Shown here piece after piece: positions 11,315 through 21,314 of a DNA stretch of 64,000 nt; positions within the stretch are counted from its first letter, which is position 1; each line of letters begins with the position of its first letter. The position numbers were made by a program, and so were the translations under genes. The DNA comes from Sepiola atlantica (Eukaryota; Mollusca; Cephalopoda; Sepiida; Sepiolidae): the NCBI GenBank assembly GCA_963556195.1, contig OY744535.1, forward strand, positions 88,126,449 through 88,190,448, in the 5' to 3' direction. The notes under the pieces were generated by a model that was not told the origin of the DNA, made no database searches, and worked only from the letters and a program-made list of their open reading frames with translations.

Positions 11315-11760
11315 ACCTATATTAATGCGCCCCTGTCATATCTAAGACCAACATTGTGTTTGTTCATGTTTTGTCACTGTCATGAAAAAATAACTCATAT
11401 TAATGCGTCACTGTCGTATCCAAGAACAAAAAGCACGTTCATTCATGTAGTGTCACTATCATAAAAAATCATATTAATGAGCCCTGTTTAAGTTCAAGTT
11501 AAAAAAAATTGCCCCATTTCCCCCCGCACCCCTCAAATAATAGTTCTCCACTCCCCCCCCCCAAGAAATTATTGTACACTACCCCAACCTTTAGAAATAT
11601 TTAAAGTTAAAAAAAAAAAATTGGGTCCCATAACTCATAAAATAATCCCCGACCCCCCAAATATTGGTACCCTCTAACCACCCGCTCAAAAAAATAACCC
11701 CCAACCCTGAGAAATGTTTTAACTTCAAAAAAAAAAAAATTCGGACCCACCCCAAAAATG
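11315..11760 (+). repeat. ATTAATGCGCC and C-rich repeats, shared with element at 9099
   Basis: Two units with ATTAATGCG(C/T)C and TGTCACT(A/G)TCAT are followed by homopolymer-rich CCCCAACCCTGAGAAAT units of about 80 bp. The same succession is seen at 9220-9760. Confidence 0.75.
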
Positions 11761-12095
11761 TTACTGATTGAGACGTTTCTTAATATGTATACAAATATTG
11801 GTGAAAACAATGGTGGAGCATAATTATTTATTCCTGTAATTTTACTGATTGAGACGTTATTTAATATGTATACCAATATTAGTTAAAACAATGGCAGAGC
11901 ATAATTATTTCTCATTTTCTTTACTTATTGAGACGTTATTTAATATGTATAGAAATATAAGTGAAAACAATGGCGGCGCATAATTATTAATTCCTTTAAT
12001 TTTACTGATTGAGACGTTATTTAATATGTATACAAATAATAGTGAAAACAATGGTGGAGCATAATTATTTCTCTTTATACTTTTCTTATAGAGAC

Positions 12096-12096
<1 letters not shown>
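11761..12096 (+). repeat. 81-bp tandem array, left part (interrupted by LINE)
   Basis: Units of 79-81 bp share GAGACGTTATTTAATATG and AATATTAGTGAAAACAATGG. Two unit types alternate: one ends TTATTCCTTTAATTTTACTGATT, the other TTTCTCTTCTTACTTTACTTATT. That gives a dimeric higher-order repeat of about 160 bp. The last unit breaks after GAGACG at the poly(T) of the LINE. Confidence 0.9.
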
Positions 12097-12135
<39 letters not shown>

Positions 12136-13609
12136 GGCTAAGAAAGCATACGCAGAAGCCATGTAAGATAGGCAAAAATTTAATCAGTGTACAAAAATAA
12201 ATCAAGTTTTCTCTTGAAAGCATTGATAGTAGGCGCTTGGATGACCTCAGCGGGAAGCCTGTTCCAGGGGTTGACAGAACGAATTGAGAAGGATGCTTGA
12301 CGCCTCTGAAGCCGAAATTTACGACAGTAGAGCTTCTGGTCATGACCTCGAAGGCCTCTGTCTGGCGCACGAGTAAAGAATTCGTCAGCGGGGAGATTGA
12401 TGAGCCCATTCAGGATTTTGTAAACCAGGATGAGGTCCCCTCGCATCCTTCGAATTTCGAGCGTCGGAAGTTGAAGACGGTGGAGTCTTTCTTCATACGA
12501 GAGATCGGCAAAGCCAGAAATCATTTTGGTTGCACGCCTCTGGATGCGTTCAACATGAAGTATATCCTTTCGGAGATAGGGACTGCACGCCTCAACACCG
12601 TACTCCAGCAAAGGTCGAACAAGCGTCAAATAGAGTGGACGGAACACTTCGGCCGTCAGGTTGATGAAGGAACGTCGAATTTGAAACAAGACGCCCCGGG
12701 CTTTGCTGGACATTTCAACGCAGTGACGAGACGGTTTGAAAGAGCTATCCACTCTTACACCAAGATCAGTTGCCTGAGATACTGAGGCCATTTCATGGTT
12801 GTTCGGACCGATAGTGAAGAGCTGGGATGGTCGCGCGCCAACTGGAAGATGACTGCATTTGGCTGCGTTGAGTGGAAGGTCCCAGTCTGAGGCCCAGTTT
12901 GCAGTACAATCCAGATCGGTTTGCAGGATGGCATGATTGCGTCTTTGCGCTATGAGTTTGACATCATCAGCGAAAAGCAAAACTTTGCCCTGAAGTAAGT
13001 CTGGAAGGTCGTTGACGAACAGGAGGAACAAAATCGGGCCAAGCACTGAACCTTGTGGTACTCCGCTGCAAGCATTTGCTTCTGCTGAAGTGCATCCACT
13101 CACAGAAACTCGAAAAGTTCGTGCTTGTAGAAACGACCTAATCCAGCTGATGATGGACCGGTGAATCCTGTACCGATCAAGCTTGTGAAGGAGCAGGCGG
13201 TGGTTTACAGAGTCAAACGCCTTGGAGAAGTCCAGAAACAGGATATCCGCAGCATCGCCATCATCCAAAATCTTGGTTATCCATTCTTCCGTAAGAAGGA
13301 GGTTGGAGAGGCAGGATCGCATTGGGACGAAACCATGCTGGGTCTGAGTCAAAGATTTGGTTCGTTCAAGGTGGTTCATCAATGCATTTTTCAGGATTTT
13401 CTCCATAACTTTGCAGATGATTGAAGTCAGGCTCACGGGGCGGTAGTTAAGAGGGTCGGTTTTAGCGCCTTTCTTGAAAATGGGGCATACTGTAGCCACT
13501 CTCCAGTCCTCTGGTACGACACCGTCTGAAAGTGAGTGATTAAACAGGTCCGCTAGTGGAGTTGCCAGAACTTGCGCCAAAACACGAAGGACTGCTGGAT
13601 GGATATGGT
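12097..13609 (-). mobile_element. 5'-truncated LINE (Jockey/CR1-like) with poly(A) tail
   Basis: A non-LTR retrotransposon copy inserted into the 81-bp array. In its sense direction it consists of a truncated RT ORF, a 48-bp 3' UTR and a 35-base poly(A) tail (plus-strand T run 12097-12131). The array breaks after GAGACG on one side and resumes at CGTTATTT on the other, so the insertion point is exact to a few bases. Any target duplication is short or hidden in the T run. The insert is visibly richer in GC than flanking DNA. The upstream endonuclease part is missing, as expected of 5' truncation during target-primed reverse transcription. Confidence 0.93.
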
Positions 13610-13646
13610 CGTTATTTAATATGCATACACATATTAGTGAAAACAA
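12180..13646 (-). CDS. LINE reverse transcriptase ORF (5'-truncated; chimeric start)
   Basis: A 488-residue uninterrupted frame. The first 12 residues are translated from the flanking 81-bp array; LINE sequence starts at about residue 13, so the Met is adventitious. From there it is a classical non-LTR RT. NYRPVSLTS lies at 67-75, motif A FLDFSKAFD at 137-145 (catalytic Asp139), SGVPQGSVLGP at 194-204 and the catalytic FADD at 225-228. A thumb and C-terminal region follows, with WNRLPAEV near the end. The reaction is reverse transcription of element RNA at a nicked chromosomal site. All catalytic residues are present and there is no stop or frameshift over about 476 residues. With the clean poly(A) tail this indicates a young insertion. 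Without the apurinic-type endonuclease and a 5' UTR promoter it is unlikely to be autonomous. The Jockey/CR1 placement is from motif wording; phylogeny could change it. Confidence 0.93.
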   Translation of the reverse strand: MFSLICVCILNNDHIHPAVLRVLAQVLATPLADLFNHSLSDGVVPEDWRVATVCPIFKKGAKTDPLNYRPVSLTSIICKVMEKILKNALMNHLERTKSLTQTQHGFVPMRSCLSNLLLTEEWITKILDDGDAADILFLDFSKAFDSVNHRLLLHKLDRYRIHRSIISWIRSFLQARTFRVSVSGCTSAEANACSGVPQGSVLGPILFLLFVNDLPDLLQGKVLLFADDVKLIAQRRNHAILQTDLDCTANWASDWDLPLNAAKCSHLPVGARPSQLFTIGPNNHEMASVSQATDLGVRVDSSFKPSRHCVEMSSKARGVLFQIRRSFINLTAEVFRPLYLTLVRPLLEYGVEACSPYLRKDILHVERIQRRATKMISGFADLSYEERLHRLQLPTLEIRRMRGDLILVYKILNGLINLPADEFFTRAPDRGLRGHDQKLYCRKFRLQRRQASFSIRSVNPWNRLPAEVIQAPTINAFKRKLDLFLYTD

Positions 13647-14700
13647 TGGTGGAGCATAATTATTTCTCTTCTTACTTTACTTATGGATACGTTATTAAAT
13701 ATACATACTAATATTAGTGAAAAAATGGCAGAACATTATTATTTATTCCTTTAATTTTACTTATTGATACGTTATTTAATACGTATACAAATATTAGTGA
13801 AAAGAGTGGCTGAGCACAATTATATTTCTTCTTACTTAACTTATTGAGACGTTATTTCATACGTATAAAAATATTAGTGAAAACAATGGCGGAGCATTAT
13901 TATTTATACCTTTAATTTTACTGATTGAGACGTTATTTAATATGTATACAAATATTAGTGAAAACAATGGTGGAGCATAATTATTTCTCTTCTTACTTTA
14001 CTTATTGAGACGTTATTTAATATGTATACAAATATTAGTGAAAACAGTAGCGGAGCATACATTCTTTATTCCTGGAATTTAAATAGTTGAGACGTTATTA
14101 ATTATGTATATAAATATTAGTGAAAACAATGGTGGAGCATTATTATTTCTCTTCTTACTTTACTTATTGATACGTTATTAAATATACATACTAATATTAG
14201 TGAAAAAATGGCAGAAAATAATTATTTTTCTTCTTACTTTACTTATTGAGACGTTATTTAATACGTATACAAATATTAGTGAAAACAGTGGCGGAGCATT
14301 ATTATTTATACCTTTAATTTTACTGATTGAGACGTTAATTAATATGTATACAAATATTAGTGAAAACAATGGCGGATCATAATTATTTCCTTTCTTACTT
14401 TACTTACTGAGACGTTCTTTAATATGTATACAAATATTCGTGAACACAATGGCTGGGTTTGAGTTTAACATATTTTAACTTATTGAGACGTTATTTAATA
14501 CGTATACAAATATTAGTGAAAACAATGGCGGAGCATTATTATTTATACCTTTAATTTTACTGATTGAGACGTTAATTAATATGTATACAAATATTAGTGA
14601 AAACAATGGCGGAGCATAATTATTTCCTTTCTTACTTTACTTATTGAGACGTTCTTTAATATGTATACAAATATTCGTGAACACAATGGCTGGGTTTGAG
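13610..14700 (+). repeat. 81-bp tandem array, right part
   Basis: About 13 further alternating units. Near the end a block of about 235 bp is duplicated: two near-identical stretches (about 14230-14465 and 14465-14700) each end with the variant AATGGCTGGGTTTGAGTTTA. Open frames of 60-63 residues on both strands are readings of the repeat. Confidence 0.9.
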
Positions 14701-15530
14701 TTTAACATCTTGTCTGTTCATTCAACGTTAGTCTGGAGAAGAAAAAAAAGTTGCGGCACTTCTCGTTCTTTTACAATGGGTAGGAAGTCTGCGTTGCATA
14801 TCGACGTGCTGATTTCTGATTGGCTGATCAATACTGGCATCACACGATTCTGCAAAAAATCTTTTGTTTGTTTTGACGCATGAAAAAGAAAAGCGTATTC
14901 CCAACAACGCACAGAAAAAAAGAGAGTAGCAATTTACGTCATTTGTTATTTAGCGTTTGTTCGGATCGCGTTTTGTTCACCAATCACCCACAAAATGATA
15001 TTCTAATTTTACGTTGTTTATTTTGCGATTTCATGGGAAATCCAGCACAAAACTTTAAAAAAAATGTTATAGTTTAATTAATAGTGGCTGATCTTTTTAT
15101 CGTGTAACTTTCATGTGATTTTTTGTAATTTTAGAATATCATGGGTGTATTTAAATGTATATATTATTTGTATTCTTTAATTTATCAACAATTGTTCTGC
15201 TTAGGAAAGTAAGAGTGGCCTAAAAAAGTGGATCATCAACTGTAAATTCTAAAAGAATTGTATTTAATTGCCAGGCATCGGATAGTTTTCATATGTAATC
15301 GCCCCACTCTTAAAAAGGTATCATATATATTTCAAGTAAGATATTAATATACAGTGAAAATATAAACGACGGAGTATAAATCTGATTGGCTTATGTTAAG
15401 TTACACAAGCCACTTCTATCATTTATATTTTCGTGCATATGTTGTCGTAGATATTATGTCTACTAGTATACATTTGATATTATCTAATGTCTGCTATGAT
15501 AAAAATGCTAAACAATTTATACTTCAGTCG
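14701..15530. other. Unique stretch right of the 81-bp array
   Basis: No gene recognised. It contains an inverted CCAAT box (GATTGGCTGATC, near 14818) and a direct CCAAT box (CACCAATCACCC, near 14978) about 160 bp apart. These are compatible with a polymerase II promoter but weak alone. Frames of 60-80 residues have no recognisable motif. Confidence 0.4.
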
Positions 15531-15741
15531 ATGCATGTCTGCTGTTATGTTTGCTGTTATGTCTGCTGTTATGTTTGCTGTTATGTCTGCTGTTATGTTT
15601 GCTGTTATGTCTGCTGTTATGTTTGCTGTTATGTCTGCTGTTATGTATGCTGTTATGTTTGCTGTTATGTCTGCTGTTATGTTTGTTGTTATGTCTGCTG
15701 TTATGTTTGCTGTTATGTATGCTGTTATGTTTGCTGTTATT
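15531..15741 (+). repeat. 12-bp repeat (TGCTGTTATGTY), about 17 copies
   Basis: The array alternates TGCTGTTATGTT and TGCTGTTATGTC, with a few TGCTGTTATGTA units. Since 12 is divisible by three, all plus frames and one minus frame stay open, giving 75-129-residue artefacts such as repeated CCYV, SAVMFAVM and LLCL peptides. No start context or flanking domain supports a real protein. Confidence 0.95.
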
Positions 15742-15779
15742 CAATCTGATGAAAACGGTAATTCATAAATACATATGTA

Positions 15780-15782
<3 letters not shown>

Positions 15783-15845
<63 letters not shown>
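15783..15845. repeat. (TA)n microsatellite
   Basis: Pure TA tract directly preceding a dispersed repeat copy. Confidence 0.97.
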
Positions 15846-15847
<2 letters not shown>

Positions 15848-16060
15848 GATAATGGTAATAATCCAGGTAAAAAATATCTACAGGGTGGTAATCCAGAGAA
15901 TTTTAACCGGGTATATAAAAAGTGCTCAATATCAAAATAGAGCTTTATATATGATAATTTTATTTACACAGACATGTACAAAATCTGCGACACTGGCATG
16001 TCGGTGTTATCGATCAACAGTTACTATAAATTGAGATCTCATCAGGCAGAGTTAGAGATC
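15846..16060 (+). repeat. Dispersed repeat, copy 2
   Basis: Matches 1200-1370 from the GTAA(T/A)AA...CCACAGGGT region through TTTACACAGACATGTACAAA to GAGATCTCATCAGG. It has an extra roughly 30-bp segment (GCGACACTGGCATGTCGGTG) absent from copy 1. Its distal half forms the left arm of the foldback below. Confidence 0.8.
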
Positions 16061-16139
16061 TCAGTTTATAGTAACTGTTGATCGATAACACCGACATGCC
16101 AGTGTCGCAGATTTTGTACATGTCTGTGTAAATAAAATA

Positions 16140-16149
<10 letters not shown>
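15946..16149. repeat. Foldback: 95-bp arms, 14-bp loop
   Basis: 15946-16040 and 16055-16149 are reverse complements with about two mismatches, separated by ATCAGGCAGAGTTA. The arm is the end of the dispersed repeat, so this copy consists of the repeat plus an inverted duplicate of its own last 95 bp. Both outer ends reach TA-rich sequence. Confidence 0.93.

Positions 16150-16191
<42 letters not shown>
16150..16191. repeat. (TA)n microsatellite
   Basis: Pure TA between the foldback and the mini-mariner at 16192. Confidence 0.97.
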
Positions 16192-16194
<3 letters not shown>

Positions 16195-16318
16195 GGTGAG
16201 CGAAAAATAGGTGGACAGTAAACACATTTATCTTCTTGATTTACACAGCTTTGATATCTGCCTCTCACGCTTCGACAAAAAAAATGTCTTTTACTGTCCA
16301 CCTACTTTTGGCCGACAA
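16192..16318 (+). mobile_element. Mini-mariner-like MITE, about 127 bp
   Basis: Imperfect terminal inverted repeats of about 30 bp: the left has AATAGGTGGACAGTAAACAC and the right reads GTAGGTGGACAGTAAAAGAC in reverse complement. The CAGGGTG start and the internal CCAAAAGTAGGT motif are typical of Tc1/mariner-type termini. It begins right after a TA tract, matching the TA target preference of that superfamily. No transposase is encoded, so it is non-autonomous. Confidence 0.75.
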
Positions 16319-16349
16319 ACATGTTTTAAATATTTATGTGTTGTTTCAC

Positions 16350-16565
16350 TTACATACAGCGTCGTTTTGGGCTCTCGTACCCACATCAGTGGCGGCCAGG
16401 CGGTCGCATCGAATGCAGTATGTAGCTTCAGGGTAAAATCACCAGCCAAACGTTCAGGACCACACAGCTTCGAGAAATCGACACATAGAGTAATTGAACG
16501 TAAGATAGACTTACCAGGGGCACAGGGGGAAGTGCCATGCCGTCTACAGTGTTCAACGTTCGAGC
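16350..16565. repeat. SINE-like dispersed repeat, copy A
   Basis: Shares GGACCACACAGCTTCGAGAA, CGACACATA(G/C) and the CATGCCGTCTACAGTGTTC end with 16690-16890. The opening ACATACAGCGTCGTT resembles the reverse strand of SINE family 1. Confidence 0.6.
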
Positions 16566-16689
16566 GGAACTTGCTTACTGCATAAATGACAAAACTCTTT
16601 TGAATTTGAAACAGAGCTCTATATTTTAGATTATGTCATCTTTTAACGGGTTCTTTCTACCTATAAATATTTGTTTAAATATAAAAGTG

Positions 16690-16886
16690 TGTCTATTCAC
16701 CTACAGGCGACGTCGTTACTCTTACCAGTTTAGTGGCAGTTGCAGACAGTCGCATGTGCTCGACCAGGCTAGAATCACAAGAGAAACAGGACCACACGGC
16801 TGCGAGAAATCGACACATACATTAATTGAAATTAGGATATAGTTAGTCGCGAGGCGGGGGAAGTGTCATGTCGTCTACAGCGTTGC

Positions 16887-16890
<4 letters not shown>
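16690..16890. repeat. SINE-like dispersed repeat, copy B
   Basis: Second copy of 16350-16565, with GGACCACACGGCTGCGAGAA and CATGTCGTCTACAGCGTTGC. It ends directly in a (TA)n tract. Confidence 0.6.

Positions 16891-16945
<55 letters not shown>
16888..16945. repeat. (TA)n microsatellite followed by (GA)n
   Basis: Pure TA tract; GAGAGA repeats follow to about 16970. Confidence 0.97.
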
Positions 16946-16948
<3 letters not shown>

Positions 16949-17111
16949 AGAGAGAAGGAGAGAGAGAAAGATGCATCGCACTTTGTTAATAAACGTTTGT
17001 CACAGTCGTCAACTATCAACCAGATACTTGTAGGTTGGATCCCGGATTTAAGTGGGTCCTAGTGTAGCCGCAATAAAGAGATGTAATGCAGCGGATCAGT
17101 TTGTCGGCGGT

Positions 17112-17113
<2 letters not shown>

Positions 17114-17153
<40 letters not shown>
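17114..17153. repeat. (TA)n microsatellite
   Basis: Pure TA tract abutting the minus-strand SINE copy at 17160. Confidence 0.97.
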
Positions 17154-17159
<6 letters not shown>

Positions 17160-17420
17160 ATATGAAAATATATATTTAATTATATATTTTAGCTACGAAT
17201 ATATATAATTATATAGTTTACCTACGTACGACGTCGTGTCAAGCTTACAACTGGGACGCTCACAGGGCGCGAACAAGGTTTACAGAAACACCCTGAATAT
17301 GTAGTAGTTCGTTTTGGTACCAGAGGTCACGGAAGATGTCATGTAATAACGGAGAAATTTAGTTATAGTTATATTGAAAGCGGCGAGAAAAAATATCAAG
17401 ACATTCGATCGAATTCAACG
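17160..17420 (-). repeat. SINE family 1, degenerate minus-strand copy
   Basis: Read on the minus strand it has AACCTTGTTCGCGCCCT as a B-box-like segment. The TACCTACGTACGACGTCGTG start matches the reversed tail of the copy at 23282. It lies between two (TA)n tracts. Confidence 0.5.
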
Positions 17421-17443
17421 ACAGAGCTTGAGTCTTGCACTGA

Positions 17444-17446
<3 letters not shown>

Positions 17447-17493
<47 letters not shown>
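17447..17493. repeat. (TA)n microsatellite
   Basis: Pure TA tract. Confidence 0.97.
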
Positions 17494-17497
<4 letters not shown>

Positions 17498-17539
17498 AGT
17501 AAGAAACTAAAAAGTAAAACTTTTAGTAGAAAGAACCCA

Positions 17540-17658
17540 TAGTGAAATGGTAAAGAACAATAAACATAATTTTATCACAGAATATACCCTGTTTTGAACA
17601 TTTGAAGTTTGAAATAAATTTGGACATTCGTGCATGTTTATCACTCTTCGCCCATTTA

Positions 17659-17664
<6 letters not shown>
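17540..17664 (-). repeat. Single arm of the 22.3-kb foldback element family
   Basis: CAATAAACATAATTTTATCA, then TTTGAAGTTTGAAATAAATT and CATTCGTGCATG, parallel the right arm of the foldback at 22256-22486. A (TA)n tract follows, so this is either a half element or one whose other arm is lost. Confidence 0.7.

Positions 17665-17739
<75 letters not shown>
17664..17739. repeat. (TA)n microsatellite
   Basis: Pure TA tract of about 75 bp. Confidence 0.97.
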
Positions 17740-17742
<3 letters not shown>

Positions 17743-18733
17743 TTCTTACATATTCACATTTTGAATTCTATATATGTTACTTAAATCAACATTCAAATAA
17801 TTTCCCCTCACCGTTTTCTTAATTCTTATAAAAATGTTCATTGTACCTTAATAGTTAGTTAATCGTGTTTTTGATCGCAATGCACATGATGGTTTTAATA
17901 ACTATATAGATTTCTACTAAATTGCTTACTACTGAATTGCGTTCTGTCTATTTACTTCATCCATAGGTATTCTTAAAAACTGCCTTAAAAAAATCAGTAC
18001 ATAGAATGTTCTAAAATCTTAGTAAATTCATTGCCAACAGTAGCAACATTTTACTTCTAAAGTGATCAAAAAAGTTTGAAAATCTCATATATTTAGTTCG
18101 AACACAACGGCTATAATGATGTATGACGTCATCAAAATCGATAATTATGGTAATAGCCACTGGCTTGACTATGGAAGATAAGAATGGAGAAGAATTTACT
18201 GACCAGTAAATACATACATACATATGTCAAACAGCGGCATTGTATATTCTGGCAGTATATTACCTATAGGTCACGGATGACTAACACTTTGAGCGGGCTT
18301 TATGACTCCCTACTGGCACTACGTTTGTTGGCGAGATTTCGGCGCCGCGTGTGTCGTAACTTTGTTGAGAGATAGTCTAACGGTTTCATTTGGCCCTCGT
18401 TAAACTGAGAACAGTCGGCGAGGAGTGACAAGCGATGGTTTCCAGCATAAGCAAGGGAGATTTATTGTTGGCTTAGTTATTAGTATCTACGCCAATGCCA
18501 AGCAGAAACTCGCCTCAGATGCAGGCTGACTTTTTGTCAATAACATATGATGCACTAGCCAGAGGTGATAATGGAGAAACATATAACGTGAACAGTGGTA
18601 AAAGGTGACATGACTTCCAAGAAATATATTCAGAAACGTGTTGCATAGTGAAAACTGCGACAATTAATAGTTTACCTGAAGAAAATAGATCATGCCTAGA
18701 ACATTATATAATAAGACAAATTCTTATAAATAA

Positions 18734-18735
<2 letters not shown>
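17740..18735. other. Unannotated stretch
   Basis: No gene identified. A moderately GC-rich patch at 18280-18560 has a 63-residue frame without recognisable motifs; it may be a decayed repeat. Confidence 0.45.

Positions 18736-18816
<81 letters not shown>
18736..18816. repeat. (TA)n(AC)n(TA)n microsatellite
   Basis: About 20 bp of AC sit within TA. Confidence 0.97.
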
Positions 18817-18819
<3 letters not shown>

Positions 18820-19751
18820 ACACATGTGGGTGTTAGTCTGTCTGTTTGGCTGTCTGTCTTTGCCTCTGTACCATTTATTAAGCTGCCATACTGCAATGCT
18901 ATTGTAGTTCGCGGTGGTCGAGAATAAGCAACTACGACTACAAATTGTAAAAATGAGACTAATACAGTTGTCGATCGTGTGCATTGATATAGGGGCAACG
19001 TAACACAGACAAGGTTTTAGACCACTTTACTATGGAACCGTACGTTCGGAAAAACCCGAAATTGTACATATAATATATCCAAAGCTTTGCGGTAAATGTT
19101 TGATTACGATTTTACCGACATAGCAAACATAACTATCTGCTGCATCAACACCGTTATACGATAAGCTTTTTGCTATGTATTTTGAATATTGCAAAATTAT
19201 GTTGATGAGATAGATATAAGTATGTTATGAATCCCCTTATTTTGCCCTGCAGTCCTCTCACTCTATGAGCGATATTTCTGACTAAGGGGGAATAATTGCT
19301 GTTTTTGTCGAAATCTTACACTTATCGTTGGATAGTGTATGAACTTGAAGTAGTTTAGCTGTTTATATTAAATGGCGTCATAAAAAGAACAAAAACAAGA
19401 TGTTTCAAGTTTATGGTACTGTGTGCGCGGATAATATTTTATATGACAACGATATTACCAACAAAAAAGCAATTTAATACATAACATACAGTATACTGAC
19501 GTAAAAAATTCTAACATTAAAAAACATTCATATATATGAAGAGCTCGAATGCAAAACGTGATAAATTACATTTCTAAAATTTCTGTATCTAAACTTTACA
19601 AATACAGATATTTTGAATCTCAAAGTCAACAGTCAAATATATGTTTCAGTAAAAGCAACATAATAATGCAAATAAAACATGATTTTGAGTGGTTTAGCAG
19701 TAAGTTAACAACTTAAATATGCCGTTAATCGCGTTTTATATTCAAACCTTT

Positions 19752-19800
<49 letters not shown>

Positions 19801-21282
19801 AATGAACATTAGACTATCAGAAGAGAAACGTTCAAACGCATCTAATTTGCACAGAGACTCGATATATTTTCAGATAGCAGGTTATAACAATACTAATTAT
19901 GAAAATCAACTTTTATTTTCTACCGCACATATGGATGCAAGCTCAAACTAAACTTCTTATTTACTCATATAATTGTTTTGAATTTCATGTATGAACTATT
20001 ATCGCTAGAAATCTATCTTTATGTGTGTTTGAAATTATATGTTAATTTAGAATAAATACGTATTTATTGTTTTATTTACTTATCTATTTCTGTGTATATA
20101 TCAAGTACTAACATGACGTGTTTCCTGACGTTGCTCGGGATAGATGAATATGAAATTAATAATATTTAAGTTTAAGAGTTATAATTTGTCAAAAAACAGT
20201 TGAAACAACTTTGTAATTTCGGTGATTAAAGTAGGATTTATCGATGTTTTGAATCTAACAAAATAAGTTTCGCGATATTTTGGGTGTCTGCCAACCTACG
20301 CCTCTACGATTATAATTAGCGGTTTATTTGGAAAAAACTCAACTGCGCCCCCCCCCACGTAAATATGATCCAGGAAAATGCGTGAAACTTTAAAAGGTCA
20401 GTCAATGAAAAATACTTCTAGATTGACGCATTTTTAAAAATTTCAATCCGTACTGTCCATTTTGGTTGGGGATTGAAGTTTACCAACATTGAAAATCACT
20501 CTACTTTGGTCTTGATGTAAAATAGATGGCGATTGATTTAAGGAATTTGTTGTGGTTATTTTGTTTTCGATTTATCGATTGTTAACTAATCCGAACTTTA
20601 ACATTGACTATATTGTTGCTAGTTGCTTCCCGCTTCACGAAAGAAGTATTATACAATAGTGGTGTTTAATGTGTTGACCATCCATCTCCTGCCAAAGAAA
20701 TTGCCGCAGTCTTGAAAGATGTATCTGTAATGTGTCGAAAGTCCATCTCGCGGGGGAAATCTGTTGCAGCTTAGAAGGATTTCTCCTTAGCTGACCCAGA
20801 AGAGAATAGACAATATAACGGATACTGCAGTTTAAGTTGAAGTATATTTAGAAAAGTAGAAATTACAATTTTTTCAAATATCAATAGCAGTTTTAGCGTC
20901 GAAGAAAATATGTAAAAAAGTTATAAAATAAATTTAAATAATGTTTGGTCTGAATTAATATCAATTAATTTTCTATGAATAGAAAATGTAGAAGAACATA
21001 TTTATTTGAAATGTTATGTCTATCTGTGCTCGAAATTGATTTCGAAGCCTTTTTACTTCGTGCATTAAACAAATCGACGTTACGCATCGTAATAAAAAGT
21101 ATACTTAAATAACTCGACGAATGCTAATTTTAATCGAATGTGACTAGAAAAATTGTACGTAGATATTCCCTGTCTATTGCCTCTAAGGTGATGTTGCGTA
21201 CTGCAATTATTTAAATCGCCGAAAATGTATACACCTTTTTTAAAAATTGTTGTGAATAAATAGAAAAAGAAACAGTGGACTA

Positions 21283-21314
<32 letters not shown>

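Larger units (their letters stand above)
10123..11760 (+). mobile_element. Minisatellite-carrying element, copy 2 (head and C-rich part)
   Basis: The head CTAGCAGGGCTACCCCGCCT and the following 80 bp match 9099 closely. In this copy a 35-bp minisatellite is interposed, after which the ATTAATGCGCCCCTGTCAT and C-rich repeats of copy 1 resume (11315-11760). Whether the 81-bp array and the unique DNA to about 15 kb belong to the same element cannot be decided from one example. Confidence 0.55.

Noticed and set aside
10428..11464. Frames of 155, 182, 110 and 77 residues with a repeating YVPIAAPV-type peptide
   Set aside because: They cycle through the three frames of a 35-bp minisatellite and lack any non-repeat domain.
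12297..13424. Plus-strand frames of 162 and 87 residues inside the LINE
   Set aside because: Antisense shadows of the intact reverse-transcriptase frame.
14818..14990. Polymerase II promoter based on two CCAAT boxes
   Set aside because: No TATA or initiator at a sensible distance and no downstream gene; kept only as a remark.
15531..15741. CRISPR-like array
   Set aside because: The unit is 12 bp with no spacers; it is a simple tandem repeat in eukaryotic DNA.
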